A DNA stretch of 64,000 nt from Trema orientale (lineage: Eukaryota > Streptophyta > Magnoliopsida > Rosales > Cannabaceae). Under the pieces are notes generated by a model, which was not told the origin of the DNA, did no database searches, and saw nothing but the letters and a program-made list of their open reading frames with translations. How positions within the stretch are numbered: position 1 is the stretch's first letter; the number at the start of each line of letters is the position of its first letter. Both the position numbers and the translations under genes were made by a program. The stretch covers positions 1,408,859 through 1,472,858 of the forward strand of contig JXTC01000030.1 in NCBI GenBank assembly GCA_002914845.1, read 5' to 3'. Shown piece by piece: positions 1 to 11,892 of this stretch.

Positions 1-339
1 TATTGAATAGTCTCTGACTCTCTATAGTGCCCTTACTTCAGTGTTAGCATGAACCCGTGATGCTTTCTCGGCAAATAACGAAAGGATTTTAGTGGAGGGC
101 TATTTTGTACACAGCCAGACCAAGATGCCATAACTGGAAGACCGCAACCGGATGGCAAATCTTAGAGCAACTTTTCGCTAAAATTGGCCCCGAAAATTAC
201 AACTATTTGTCTATAAGCTAGATAAGGAACTTCTAATTGAGCTAAAACAAAGTTTTAATCAAGAACAGAAAACACCGTTCCTGGTAAAAAAGCAGCATTT
301 GATTATCTATCCTATGCTTTTAAGTCCACCCTCCGATAG
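1..339. other. 3' flank of the dioxygenase pseudogene
   Basis: No coding signal, RNA gene or recognisable repeat is visible. The stretch lies just beyond the last exon of the minus-strand dioxygenase copy and may include its former 3' untranslated region. Confidence 0.4.
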
Positions 340-3300
340 TTATGCAAGGCTGAACCGCTCCTTGAAGTAGTCACCGCTCCGTATTGTGGGGAATCTGTAG
401 GAACTTCACTATTAGATACTATCTCGAATAAAACCTTAACGAAAATAGTGGTCAAAAGAGCAAGAGAAGTTAATAAGGAGAAGGATTTAGCATTCTCTGA
501 TAGAAACTGTATGCTCCAACTTTATTTGGAACTGGATATGCATTTTATTTCCCTCGAGGGTTTCTAGGCAAACGTTTGAGTAACAAAATAGAAATTGTGC
601 TTGTAGAAGAGTTGACTTGGTACGACCAGTTTCTCGACATTTTACAAACAGTTAAAAGGAAAGCCAAATAAGAAAAAAGGAGTTATCAGTTCAAATCTTT
701 GAGTCATTGCTTAATTAATCATACATTTGAAAAGAAACATCCACAAAACCAGTCAAGCTATTTGACGAAGTTGCTTTTAGGTAACCTGAAATGGAAATGT
801 TACCTTTTGAACTACGTAAGAAAATGAGGATACGACTTATGATGCTAAGCAAGCTAAAAGTCCAAAATGCTATTCCCCAGTTTTGGCGTGGTAAAAATCC
901 TTTTGGGAGGAAAGAGTACAAGAAAAACAAGTTTAATCATACCTTGGGGGAGAGGAGTCACTATAACAACTTTCTAGGCATTCCACAAGACACTCATCTT
1001 TTGGGTCTAAGAAGAAAGCTGCCTGCAATATTTAAGATAGTCCCAATTTAAATCACTAAAATTAAAGAGAAACTCATTCAAGATATACATTTAGACTGGA
1101 AATCATAATGGAACTTAATGATTACAGAGTAACGCTCCTGTCCCATTGGCATCACTCTGTGCAAAGTTGACCTATAAATATGAGACAACTGTTAGTAGAG
1201 AAACAGGCCGAAAATTGTCCATAAGAAAATGGTATTTAATATCAGTTTTAATTCAAGAAAACACCAAATGGTTCATTCAGGAAACAGAAACAAGCATAGC
1301 CCTTAGATTAGATGAAAAATTACCGGAATAAACAATTAGTCCACCTCTCCATCAGGTCCCCAATATTAACTACGAATGCCCTGCAATTTTGAAATTACAC
1401 TTTTAGACCTATTAACAGTTTGTTTACGACTTATTCATGAAAACACTAGGCAAGTCAGAAACAGTTAACCAGAAATAATAAATATAAACAATTTCGTCCC
1501 AATGTCCAACAAATTACGAGCCACAAACATATGCTTCATATTTTCTAAAGGCATGACTAGGATAATCTAAATTCGTTCTACAGACTGCATGGGAATCTAT
1601 AAACATATCATCACATTACCTTATCTTTTGGACTAGAATGTTACAGAATGCAGACTTTTGAATCAATAGTCACACTGTCATTTTACATGAAAATCCATAA
1701 TCATGGACTCACCCATCTACACGAGGAACATCTTCCCAGACCTGAGGTTGCTTAAATTTTTCCCTGCAGATCTGTCAAACAATAAATCCTAGCAACTACC
1801 ATCATAATCATGATATTGCATAAGGAAAAGAAAAAAAGAAAGAGAGAAGAGAGAAAGGGAACTGCTGAGGACTATAGTTGTTCAACAAGAAGCATGCCTG
1901 AAGCCCTCGAACACCATCAGATGCAAGGAGAGTGAGTGTTCCATAGTCAGAATGAGCTGAAGCCCACATATTTCTTCATCAGAGGATCCTAGTTCACCTG
2001 AATTCAAAATATTTATACAACCATAGACAATGCTATTTTATAACACCAGTTTTAAGCCTTTGCCACAAGGTGCTATCCCAAATATAATTAGATTTATGCA
2101 GTAAACCTTTAGCGCATTAACAAAGCATGAAGAAGAATTGGTTCGATGTTACAGTTGACATAAACTAAAACATAAAATAAACCAGGAAAAAAAAATCTCT
2201 TTCAATATAAGAACTTCGATCCAACTGAAGTCTACAGGTACATTTCCAATGTTTATAGTTTTCAGAAAGGTAAACTTTAATCATAACACAATTAGTTTTG
2301 CTGCAATTAAGATGACAAAAGCACACAAGATCTGGATAGCACAACAGTGTCAGTGATACTGAACCTGGATGGTGCAAAAGACGAAGGTACGCTGTTGGTT
2401 TATCCAAACCCCCAACTTTCTCAAAGAAGCTTTCCTCCATGTTCAATGCCAAGGCAATCAAACCAAGCAAACTTTTTCCAGCGCACCTGTGACAGCCAAT
2501 CCAGTATACACTCCAACACATTACTCATAAATATATAACCACACACAATGAAACTGGCAATTGGGTATAATGATCCGAAAACTCACCAGACTGTTGTATA
2601 GTAAGTCTCCATAGTAGGTCTCCATGAAGGCAGAATATCTACATTTTCCTCGCAAAAAATTCTATAGTAAGATTTCTCCAACAAAGACCAAAAAACTTAA
2701 TATACATACATTATGCACATAATCCTTTTGGTACCTTGTGAAGGCCATTGATTCAACTGCACTGGGGTTGAATCATCTTCAACAGGACCAATATAATAAA
2801 ACTCTTTGGGGTCCCTGACCATTGGGATAATTGCAAAAAAATACCCCTATGTTTAGATGTTCTGCAATTTAAACTCTGAAGTTTAGATTCCGCAAAATAA
2901 TACCCGAGATTACGAATTTCTGAAAATTAATACTCTGCGTTGATTTTAAACTGATAAAATACAATAATATCCTCAAAATTAAGATGAATAATATGAATTA
3001 ATTTAATTTTTAATGGAGGATATTATTGTTTTTTCGTTCTTAAAATTGGTCAAAAAAATATTTCTAGAGCATTAATTTTCAAAAATTCTTAATCTCAGGG
3101 TATTATTTTGCAGAGTCCAAATTTCAAAATTTAAATTGCAGAACACTCAAACTCCAGTGTATTTTTTTGCAGTTATTCCCCTGACCATTTAAACAAAGTA
3201 AAATAAAATACCCATTAGAAGAACTAAGCACTAAGAAAAATTTAGAGCCCAGGGCGATTCAATTAGGACCTTCGGAGCCAGAATCTGGGTCGAGAACCTC

Positions 3301-3639
3301 GCCGAAGAGCGGGGTGTAGCCCCGATTCTCCTTCTGAGCCAATTTCATCTTCTCCACCAGTGGGAGTGCGAAGAGCTTCTTGCTCTCGCCGAAAACTTGC
3401 TCAAACAGTTGCTTCTCCACGCCACGATTAACGAGGTAGAAGAAGCCGTGCTCAGTACATGCCTAAACCGTACAATTCCGCCATTTTTGCAGGTGTTAAA
3501 TACTTCTTTTTTTAAAAAATAAAACAGAAAATAAATAAATACATGCATTTTTATGAAAAACAACCGACCTGCCGGATGAAGGCGGCGGTGGATGACCGGT
3601 CCGGCGAACGATAGGCAGTTTTAGAAGGTCCTCCATCAT
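340..3639 (-). pseudogene. Decayed 2-oxoglutarate/Fe(II)-dependent dioxygenase copy
   Basis: This is a paralogue of the intact dioxygenase at 5830-8967 with the same ten-exon layout. Exon positions (minus) are 3639-3569, 3462-2735 (interrupted), 2638-2587, 2486-2365, 1997-1898, 1771-1713, 1380-1324, 1171-1126, 1022-943 and 394-340. Readable blocks include GYTPLFGEVLDPDS, LDKPTAYLRLLHHPG, VVNIGDLMERWTNCLFR and RSGDYFKERF. It looks dead. Exon 1 lacks about 10 nt relative to its sister and shifts frame. Exon 2 meets a stop after DPDSGSEGPN and carries a 357-bp MITE plus about 80 bp with no counterpart. Exon 5 lacks 1 nt just before the HxD motif and ends in a GC rather than GT donor. The last exon stops about nine codons early. 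Exons 6-9 are still clean, so decay looks fairly recent. Transcripts using skipped exons cannot be excluded. Confidence 0.82.
2824..3180. mobile_element. MULE-type MITE, copy 1 of 3, inside the decayed dioxygenase
   Basis: This 357-bp element has inverted ends (GGGATAATTGCAAAAAAATA at left, TGCAGTTATTCCC at right) and a perfect 9-bp target duplication CTGACCATT at 2815-2823 and 3181-3189. The 9-bp duplication points to the Mutator superfamily. It has no coding capacity. Relatives lie at 35115-35469 and 61144-61498. It sits within the second-exon region of the host gene copy, close to the codons for DPKEF. Confidence 0.9.
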
Positions 3640-5829
3640 GGGCTTCAGTCGTTAGGTTGTGCCTGCTTTTTGATTATACAATAATTCACAGTTCCGCCAT
3701 TGATGACTGCGTCGAATAACTGATTAATGTATGGTTGGATACATTTTGTTTTTTATTTTCTGTTTAAATAAAGAAAACAAAAATTTATATTTCTTTAAAA
3801 AATATGCTTGGTAATATTGTTTTTATTTTCTATTTAAAAAAATTGTAAATAGAATTTTTAAAAATAATAAAAATGAGAATTTTTCACTTCTAAAATTTTT
3901 AAAAAACCCAAAAAGTTGTATTTTTCTAAATAAATTTATTAAAGTGGTATTTTGTAAATAAAACTTTAAAAGTAATATTTTTCTAAATAAAATATTAAAA
4001 TATAATAATTTTGTATATGGTATTTTTCTAAACAAAACTTTTAAAATGATATTTTTCTAATTAATTTTTATAATTACCAAGCATGTTTATATTTTTTGTT
4101 TATAAAAACTAAAAGTGATTTATTGTGTTACCAAATAAGTTTTTTTTTTTTTTTTAACACGCAAGTTTTTTATTGACTTGTTTGGTAACCACTTATTTCA
4201 ACAACTTTTTGTTTTTTTAATCAAAAAGGTGGAAATACTTTTTAAAAGCATGTTTAGTGTAACTACTTTTGTTTTTTGTTTTTTGTTTTTTCAATTGACA
4301 ACAAAATTTTTAAAATTTTGAAAACAGAAATTTTTTATTTTTAAAATTTTTTTAAACAATTTTTTAGGAAAGTTAGTATCAAAATTCAAATATATCTAGA
4401 CTTATATAATCATTTCTTTCGATATTTTCTCACTCATCACGATCTATCTTGTTGCTATTTCTCTCATCTCTTGTAAAAGTGACATTTTTCAAAACATTTT
4501 TAAGAGTAGTATTTTTCAAAATATAAATGTAAAAAATGGTAAAATCTTTTTCAAAAACTTCCCAAAATACTTAGAAAATATCAATTCTTAAAGTTTTATT
4601 TTAAAAATACGACTTTTGAAATTTATTTAGATGAATACCACTTTTTTCTCTCTCCTCACTCTCTCTTCCCTTTTTCCCTTGTTGCTCTCCCTTTGAATTT
4701 TCACTTTTAAAAGTAAAAAGTGTTAGTTACCAAACATATTTTTATTTTAAAAAATTAAAAATAAAATATTAGTTACATACTTTTATTTTTGAAAATAAAA
4801 AAACAAAATAAGAAAAAATACTTTTTTGCTTTTGTATTTTAAAAAAAACAAAAATAAAGCGTTATCAAACGGCACCTATAATTTTTATTTCATTTTATTC
4901 TTTTTTGCGAATTTCTCCAATAATGAAAAGCTCGATGAATTTCACAATAACTACAGCATAAAATTTTCACCTGAAAGAATTCCGGGTTTTTCGTCTCTGT
5001 GCAGAATCATATGGGATTTCACCTTGATTTCAAACTTGGAATCTTTCTATTTAGTCCCATTGAATATTACGTGAAATCTCTATGATGTTTAAAGTAATGA
5101 ATTGTTCACATATTGAAATGCGGGGATCAAGGTCATAATTAAAGGACACATAATAAGATCTCATATCGTCCCAGCTAAACATATGTAAAATAATTATAAG
5201 ATAGCTTATCGTACACAAACAAAAATCGTGTCCATCTCATCTAATCGGATTAAATGGTGCAAGGGGCATGCTGTGTATTTAGAACCGTCGGATCATAGGT
5301 ATGAGCCTCATTATTAACTATTAAAAATGGATAATCACGTAAGCTCAAGTTGTGAATGTTAGGAGTAGAGATACATGACTGCTTAAGATGCTTATTTTGG
5401 CATACTCCGTACCAAGAAAAGAGATACAGTGGAGTAATCGGTCAGGATAAACCCTGTAGCTATTTTTACTGTTAAAAATTAGCATCCTATATTCCTAATT
5501 TCCTTATCCTATCTTAGTTTTCTTCATTGGAACTAGGACGATTTCACTTTCAAAATTTTACCTCAAAAAAAATAAAAATAAAAATCTCATAATCCACGAA
5601 AATGCAAAGAGAATCGATAATAAAATTGCAAAATCATAGAGCAAATTAGCTACATTTATTATAACCAGTTTTGATTATTAGAGCGACTTGGCTACAATTA
5701 GTTTCGACAATTATGAAGTGCTATCTATTTGGCGTCTCTAAACCAAGGAAAGGAAAGTTGAGCTAAAAGAATAAATAACTCAAAACAACCTTCCTGGTAT
5801 GAAATTTACCAAATGCAGCCTTGGATCAT
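3640..5829. other. AT-rich gap between the two dioxygenase copies, with fold-back debris
   Basis: No gene is visible. 3804-4084 looks like a small fold-back element, opening with ATGCTTGGTAAT and closing with ATTACCAAGCAT, though I see no target duplication. Similar TTTGGTAAC/GTTACCAAAC words recur near 4170 and 4725, and TTATCAAACGGC near 4862, suggesting overlapping AT-rich MITE remnants. From 4900 to 5829 I see nothing recognisable apart from 3' flank of the intact gene. Confidence 0.4.
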
Positions 5830-8800
5830 TTAGCCTATGCTTTCGAGTCCCGACCCATATGTAAGCCTCAAGCGCTCTTTCAGGTAGTCACCACTTAGTA
5901 TTGGGGGAAATCTGTAAGCAACTTCACGATTAAATACAATCTCAAATGAATCTTCAAGGAGAATACTCCTCGAAAAGTGTGAATATGGGCTTCTCCGAGC
6001 TAAGCACGCATGAGAAGTTATCAAGGAGAAGGATTTAGCATTCTATGATAAAGCTCTGTATTCCTATTTAGTTGGAACTAAAAATGTAATTATATTTTCT
6101 TGAAGGGTTTCTAAAGAATTGTTTATTTAACAAACAAGAGTAACACTCTTCGAGCAGCAGACGGGGAAAAAACAAAAGAGGAAACAGGAACGTTTATTAA
6201 TTATATCTCGAAATCTTTACTTAGAGGAGATCACGTACAAGGCTAAAATCCCACATCTTTGAGTAATTTTGGATATAATAGAAGGAAAACATCCATAAAC
6301 CAGTCAAGGTATTCTTAGAAGTTGCTATAGGTAAGCTGAAATGAGAATATTACTTATGATGCTAAGCAAACTACGAAAGCTTAAGAAACAATTCAATGCA
6401 CAGTATGAGCATGGTAAAAATCCACTTTAGGAGGAAAGAACAAAGGAAAAATAAATCAATAAATAATAATAAGTGGACAAAATTGCTCTCTATACCTTGG
6501 GGGAGAGGACTCGCTACAACAACTTTCTAGGCATTCCACCAGACAATCTTGTTTAGGATCTAAGAAGAAAGCTGCCTGCAATATTTAAGGTAGTCTAAGT
6601 TTAAAAAATTTATTATGAAAATAGAAACTCCTTCGAGCTATCATACTATGGACATGATAACTCCAATGAAAGCAACATTTAAGGAGTCAAAGAATTACAG
6701 AATAACGCTCTTGTCCTACTGGTATCACTCTGTGCAGCGTCGACCTGTAGATATGTGATAAGTGATAGTGGAAAACAGGTTGAAAATGGTCGATAAAAAA
6801 GTGTATTTAGTTTAAGTGTTTAATCAAAAATTACCGGAACAAACAATTAGTCCACCTCTCCATCAAGTCCCCAATATTGACGATCAATGCCCTGCAATTT
6901 TGAACTTAAAACTTTTAAAGACCCAGTAACAGTTTATTATTCATGATGCACTTGCCCAACCAGGAACTGTTAATCTTGAAAAAATAAATAAATAAATAAA
7001 AGGACTGGTTTCAATACAGTGGTTTTATTAAATAAAAAGCACAAACTTGCTTCATATTTCAAAAGGCACATAAATGATAAGCTTCATTAGCTCTACAGAT
7101 TGTCTGGGAATTCATACTTAGCTCATGACAGTACCCCATTTTGAGGACTTTAAACGTTACAGCATGTGGACTACAGAATCAATAACCATACTGCCTTATA
7201 CATGAAATTGCATTATCATGGACTCACCCATCTAGATGAAGAACATCTTCCCAGACCCGAGGCTGCTTAAACTTTTCCCTGCAGATCTGTCAAACAATAA
7301 ATGCTAGTATGTATTGTCACAAAGATGAGAATGAGAAACATACCTGAAGTCCTCGAACACCATCAGTTGCAAGAAGAGTGATCATTCCATAATCTGAATG
7401 AGCTGAAGCAGCACATATGTCTTCATCAGAGGATCCTAGCTCACCTGATTAAATAAATTTTACATTATAGACAATGCTATCTTTACATCACCAGTTTGAA
7501 GCCTTCACCACAATATGCCATACCAGATATAGCTCAATAAATAAAAGATACCAAATTTAGGGAATTGGTTCAGCATGACAGCTCACTAGACCAGGGAATT
7601 TGGTTACAAGGTTGGAAAAGCATCCCAAAAAGAAAATCCTAATGATTTTAAGAATTTTCAATCTAGGTTGAAGCAGAAGACTTATCAATGTCACAATTGA
7701 GATAAACTAAAGCTTAAAACTGATTCTTGGAAAAACTCGGTTTCGATTCAAAACTCAATTCCAATTCAAGTCTATAAGTACGTTTCCAATGTTAGTATTT
7801 TATAGAAATATAAACATGGGTAAGTATACAATTAGTTTCACTGTGACTAAGATGACAACTACACAATAGACCTGGACGGCGCAATTAAAATAGAAAATAG
7901 TAATACTGATAGTAAACCTGGATAATGCAAAAGGCGAAGGTACGCTGTTGGTTTATCCAGGCCCCCAGCTTTCTCAAAGAAGTTCTCCTCCAAATTCAAT
8001 GCCAAGGCAATCAAACGAAGCAACCTTTTTCCAGCACACCTGTGACAGCCAATACATAAGACATGTATACATACACACATTAAAATCAACCGATATAAGT
8101 ACATATTTCATGTCTAATTAGTGTATCCATGCGACATCGTCTAAAATTTGAAACTAACTTGCTCGTTTTATAAGTTTCAAACACGCGAATACATCACTCA
8201 CATGACTTTCCTGTAAAAGGTCTCCACTGTGGGTCTCCATGAAGGTAGAATTTCTGCATTGTCATCATTCATTCATTCATTCATGTCATATTCTGAGTAA
8301 GACAAAGAGAATATATATATAGATATATATACAGTTCTCATACATATGTGACATGTATCATATACATGCACAAATGGTATGGGTATGGTATGGTACCTTG
8401 AGGAGGCCACTGATTCAATTTAAGAGGAGCGGAATGGTCTTCTAGAGGACCAATATAATAACTCTCTTTGGGGTCCCCTGTTTTGGAGGCGGAATCCGGG
8501 TCGAGATTCTCCGCGAAAAGCGGAGTATAGCCTCGATGCTCCCTGCGACCCAATTTCAGCTTCTTCTCCAATGGGAGAGCGAAGAGCTTCTTGCTCTCTC
8601 CGAAAACACTCTCCAACAGCTCCTCCTCCACCCCATGATTCACCACGTAAAAGAACCCGTGTTCCCTACATGCCTACCGTGTTCCGTACAGTACAATTCC
8701 CACGCCATTGCCATTTTTATTGTTATTGTTATTACTTATTTATTATGGTTGAGAAAATTCAATTTCAAATAAATAAAATGAAAATAAGACATTGCGTAAT

Positions 8801-8967
8801 TTATTTAATTTTTATTTATTTATTTATTTATTGGGTTGAAATGAAAAGAAAAGAAGAGAAGAGAAGAGAAGAGAAGGGAACCGAACCTTTCGGATGGAGG
8901 CGGCGGTGGATAAGCGGTCCGGCGAGGACAAGTCGATTATAGGCAGTTTCAGAGGCTCCTCCGTCAT
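5830..8967 (-). CDS. 2-oxoglutarate/Fe(II)-dependent dioxygenase (2-ODD), intact
   Basis: Non-haem iron oxygenase, probably cytosolic, coupling substrate oxidation to conversion of 2-oxoglutarate to succinate; the substrate cannot be read from sequence. Ten exons join in frame with GT-AG introns: 8967-8887, 8673-8397, 8253-8202, 8039-7918, 7444-7344, 7286-7228, 6891-6835, 6744-6699, 6575-6496 and 5911-5830, giving 318 residues. The start is MTEEPLKLPIIDLSSPDR. The N-terminal DIOX_N domain (ACREHGFFYVVNHG) spans about 6-110; the catalytic 2OG-Fe(II) domain about 160-270. Iron ligands are H193-x-D195 and H254; R263-x-S265 fits the 2-oxoglutarate site. The length is normal for the family. The closest relatives I recall are the plant group annotated as hyoscyamine-6-hydroxylase-like or hxnY-like. 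It forms a tandem pair with the decayed copy at 340-3639. The ninth-exon start (GCA GCT after an intron) is the least certain junction. Confidence 0.88.
8268..8285. repeat. (ATTC)n microsatellite in dioxygenase intron 2
   Basis: Short tetranucleotide run inside intron 2 of the intact dioxygenase, followed by a short AT/ATAG run at about 8312-8332. Confidence 0.7.
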
Positions 8968-9010
8968 CTCTCCTTCCTATGCCTTACTCCCAATGACTGT
9001 CGATTACGAG

Positions 9011-9048
9011 TCGGTGGATAAGTAGTCCAGCGAGGACAAGTCGATTAC
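9011..9048 (-). pseudogene. Partial duplicate of dioxygenase exon 1
   Basis: About 38 bp closely match exon 1 of the gene next door, which carries GTGGATAAGCGGTCCGGCGA on the plus strand; here it reads GTGGATAAGTAGTCCAGCGA. It lies only about 45 bp upstream of the intact gene's start codon, so it may be a local duplication in the 5' leader rather than a separate gene. No ORF of its own. Confidence 0.6.
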
Positions 9049-10210
9049 TCGCGATTTTTTTTTAATTTTCTCGCAATGACTGTCTATCACATTTTTTTTT
9101 TTGGTAATAAACTGTCTATCACATAAGTGCATTAATGACAATTTGACTGAGAGATTGGGTATTTATTTTTATTATTTTTTTTCTAATTATTTAAATTATG
9201 GGTAATAACTAAAAAGAATATCTATTTATCTACAGATAAAAAAAAATACTATTAAATGAGCAACCAATATATATATATATTTATGGAGAGACACAAATAG
9301 TTATTACCAATAAATATAAATAAAAACACTACTAGTCATTCTATTATTTATTTCCATTCTTGAATTTTTTTTTTTTTTTTTTGGGTAAGGAATCACCTCT
9401 CTCTTTTTTAACAGATCGTTAACGTTAACTTGCTTTTATTTATTTTTTAATTGTTTTGGTAACTTTTTTTTTGGTAATTGATATTTGTTATATTATTTTT
9501 TTGGTAATTATTCTATTAACATTATACCTGCAGTCTTTATTTTTAATAATTAATAAAAATTGTTATGATCGTTACTATTACTATTATTATTTATATTAAT
9601 TTTTGAAAATTCTTCCTCATCAATTAAACAAGATAATGACGATTACATTGAATTTAAATACTTTTTTTTTTCTTTTGGCTAAACCACGACTGTTATTTTT
9701 CTAGGAATACCTTTTTTCAGTTATTTAATTGAGAATGGTGCGCTATATCATAGTAGTTAGAATCTAGGGACTTATAGAAATATGACCAAATTTTAGGCCC
9801 AATTTCAGTAAATGTTCCTTTGTCAAATATTATAGCAAAATGTCTGCTATATATGCTTATATACCAAGTATAAAAAATTATATACCTGGTGCATTTCAGT
9901 ACAGTAACTAAAATTAGTAGATACACATATCTACCAAGTGTAAAAATATATATACCTGGACATTTAGCTATAAACTTTTAAAAGTGGACATCTACTTAAT
10001 CAAATTTAAAAGTTTGGTCATCCACCTAAATTTCTATAGAAGAATGAATCTTTGTCTCTTTAATTTGCACCTAAAAGAAATACAAACTCTTATTCGAGGA
10101 AAATTTAAAAAAAAAAAACGAAAAACAAAAAATATTGACTCTATTTCATATCTAAAAAGCATTGAACAAATACAGATATTTTCACTTAATTTATTTTTTA
10201 ATTATTAATA
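9049..10210. other. AT-rich intergenic stretch
   Basis: Poly-A/T runs and short TA microsatellites (about 9269-9282, 9946-9954). No coding signal or defined repeat that I can support. Confidence 0.5.
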
Positions 10211-10375
10211 AGGGTGTATCTGAAACGCTTTTTGAAAAAACATAAGTGCATTATTTTTATTAGTTGTGTATCTGAAACATTTTTTAAAAAACATAATTGC
10301 ATTATTTTTATTAGTAAGATGGGGTGTATCGGTAACATTTTTTAAACAAATAGGTGCATTAATGTCACTAGTGTA
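10211..10375. repeat. Three-unit diverged tandem repeat, about 55 bp period
   Basis: Units begin near 10213, 10265 and 10323. Each reads GTGTATCtGaAACatTTTTT (lower case varies), then an A-rich stretch, then a GTGCATTA-like end. Units differ at several sites, so the array is not recent. Confidence 0.65.
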
Positions 10376-10739
10376 TTAAGGAATTTTTTTTTTTTGGATA
10401 AAAGCAATTAAAAAAAAGGTAACAATGTTAAAAAAATGGGCAGTTAATTTTTTCTTTTTTTTTGAAAGGAATGGGCAATTAATTTTAACGGTGTTAAAAT
10501 AGAGGAATTTAAGTAAGGAATCAATTAAATTATACAAAAATAATTATTGATAGGTAAAATAAATAATAAATACACCAGGCTAATTAACCAATAAATTATA
10601 ACCGTTAAATCTATATCCAACAGTTAAAAACTTTTGTAACTATTGATAGCTAAATAGAACTTTGAGATAATGATAAATATTAATTCGTAATCATCATACT
10701 AATTCATAAACTTGTTTTTTTTATTAAGTAAAATAAGAG

Positions 10740-11302
10740 AAAACATCATAAAATGACCTTATATTTCATAATTTTTTTTACGAAACCTTTGTATTTTAAA
10801 AAATATGGAAAAATCCTTTTGAGTTTGACTTTTTATTACAAAAAATCTTATAATTTAAGTATCTTCAATTTTCGACCTTTTCATATCATCAAAATTAGAG
10901 AAATTAATCAAAATGACCAAATTACCCTTAGTACACAATAGATTTAGATTTAAAATAAATTTAAAAATTGTCTATACTAGTTTTCAAATAACATTTCAAT
11001 TTTCAAATAACCTCATGAGTAATAAAAAAGTTTCCAAACAATTATCTATGTATCAAAATTCAAGGTAAAAATATAATATAAACATAAGTCTACCATTCAT
11101 TAAGGGTAATTTTGTCATTTCTTATTTATTTTTTTAATTCAGTTTGCACGAGAAGGTTAGATTTCAAAAGTAGTCGAATTAGAAGGGCTTTTGTAATAAA
11201 AAGTCAAATTCAATGGAGTTTTTCTATATTTTTTAAAACACAAGGAATTTCGTAAAAAAAAAGTTAAAATACAAGGTGATTTTATGACGTTGTCTTCGGA
11301 AA
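10740..11302. mobile_element. Fold-back MITE with arms over 100 bp
   Basis: The left arm (from about 10743, CATCATAAAATGACCTTATA) and right arm (to about 11298, AGGTGATTTTATGACG) are imperfect inverted copies for more than 100 bp. Matching inner words are GACTTTTTATTACAAAA near 10829 and TTTTGTAATAAAAAGTC near 11189. A CAAATTACCCTTA/TAAGGGTAATTTTG pair marks a second inner arm. No coding sequence. I could not settle a target duplication. Confidence 0.7.
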
Positions 11303-11339
11303 ATAGTACTCTTTTTTTTTTTTCTAAATGGATTATCAA

Positions 11340-11395
11340 CGGACTTGTTGGATGAAACTGGCGGTAGATGAGTGGTCCGGTGAGAATAAGTAGTA
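11340..11395 (-). pseudogene. Relic of a further dioxygenase exon 1
   Basis: The stretch reads GGATGAAACTGGCGGTAGAT then GAGTGGTCCGGTGAGAATAA, clearly related to the plus-strand exon-1 sequence of the two copies (GGATGGAGGCGGCGGTGGAT, then AAGCGGTCCGGCGAGGACAA). No other exon is seen near it. It immediately follows the fold-back MITE at 10740-11302, which may have interrupted this copy. Divergence suggests it is older than the two recognisable copies. Confidence 0.6.
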
Positions 11396-11892
11396 AGTGT
11401 GAAAGAGCACTCATGAATAGTGATTTTTTCTGCCATTTTTTTGCACAACTTCTGTCTAAAATCAAATCTGCACCATCGGATTAAATGGATATATTGCTTT
11501 TTTGTTCCCTTCTTCCTGTTCTCTTTTTCACTTTCATAATTAATTGTGGTCTACAGGTTTAGAGAGAAGCACCATTGCATGCCTTTTATCTTTCAGTATC
11601 ATTATTTTTCCATATTTTCAGTTTTTATCACGTTATAGTCTTATAGACGGTTAATTATATTGCATCTTTATTCTTTTGTTTTCTTGACTTTCTGCAATAT
11701 TTTTTTTTTCTACACTTTTTCCTGATCTCTTTCTCTTGCCTTACTGGTTGCCTAGTCTCTTTCGAACTTTTTTTTTTCCTTGTCTCCTGAATAAAGTATA
11801 TATACAAGGAATAAGGTGTACTACTGCAATGGTAGAAAGTATAAAATGTATTACTTAATTGAATCATCAAACACATTATTATATATGATTGA
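11396..11892. other. Intergenic, no recognisable content
   Basis: T-rich plus-strand DNA with no coding signal that I can support. Confidence 0.4.

Noticed and set aside
8536-8942. Plus-strand frames across the dioxygenase exons 1-2
   Set aside because: Shadow frames of the real minus-strand gene; they cross a splice junction and a GAAAA repeat.
9944-10000. CRISPR-like or satellite array from the repeated word CCAAGTGTAAAAA
   Set aside because: Only two or three loose occurrences without spacers of fixed length; CRISPR is not expected in a plant nucleus.
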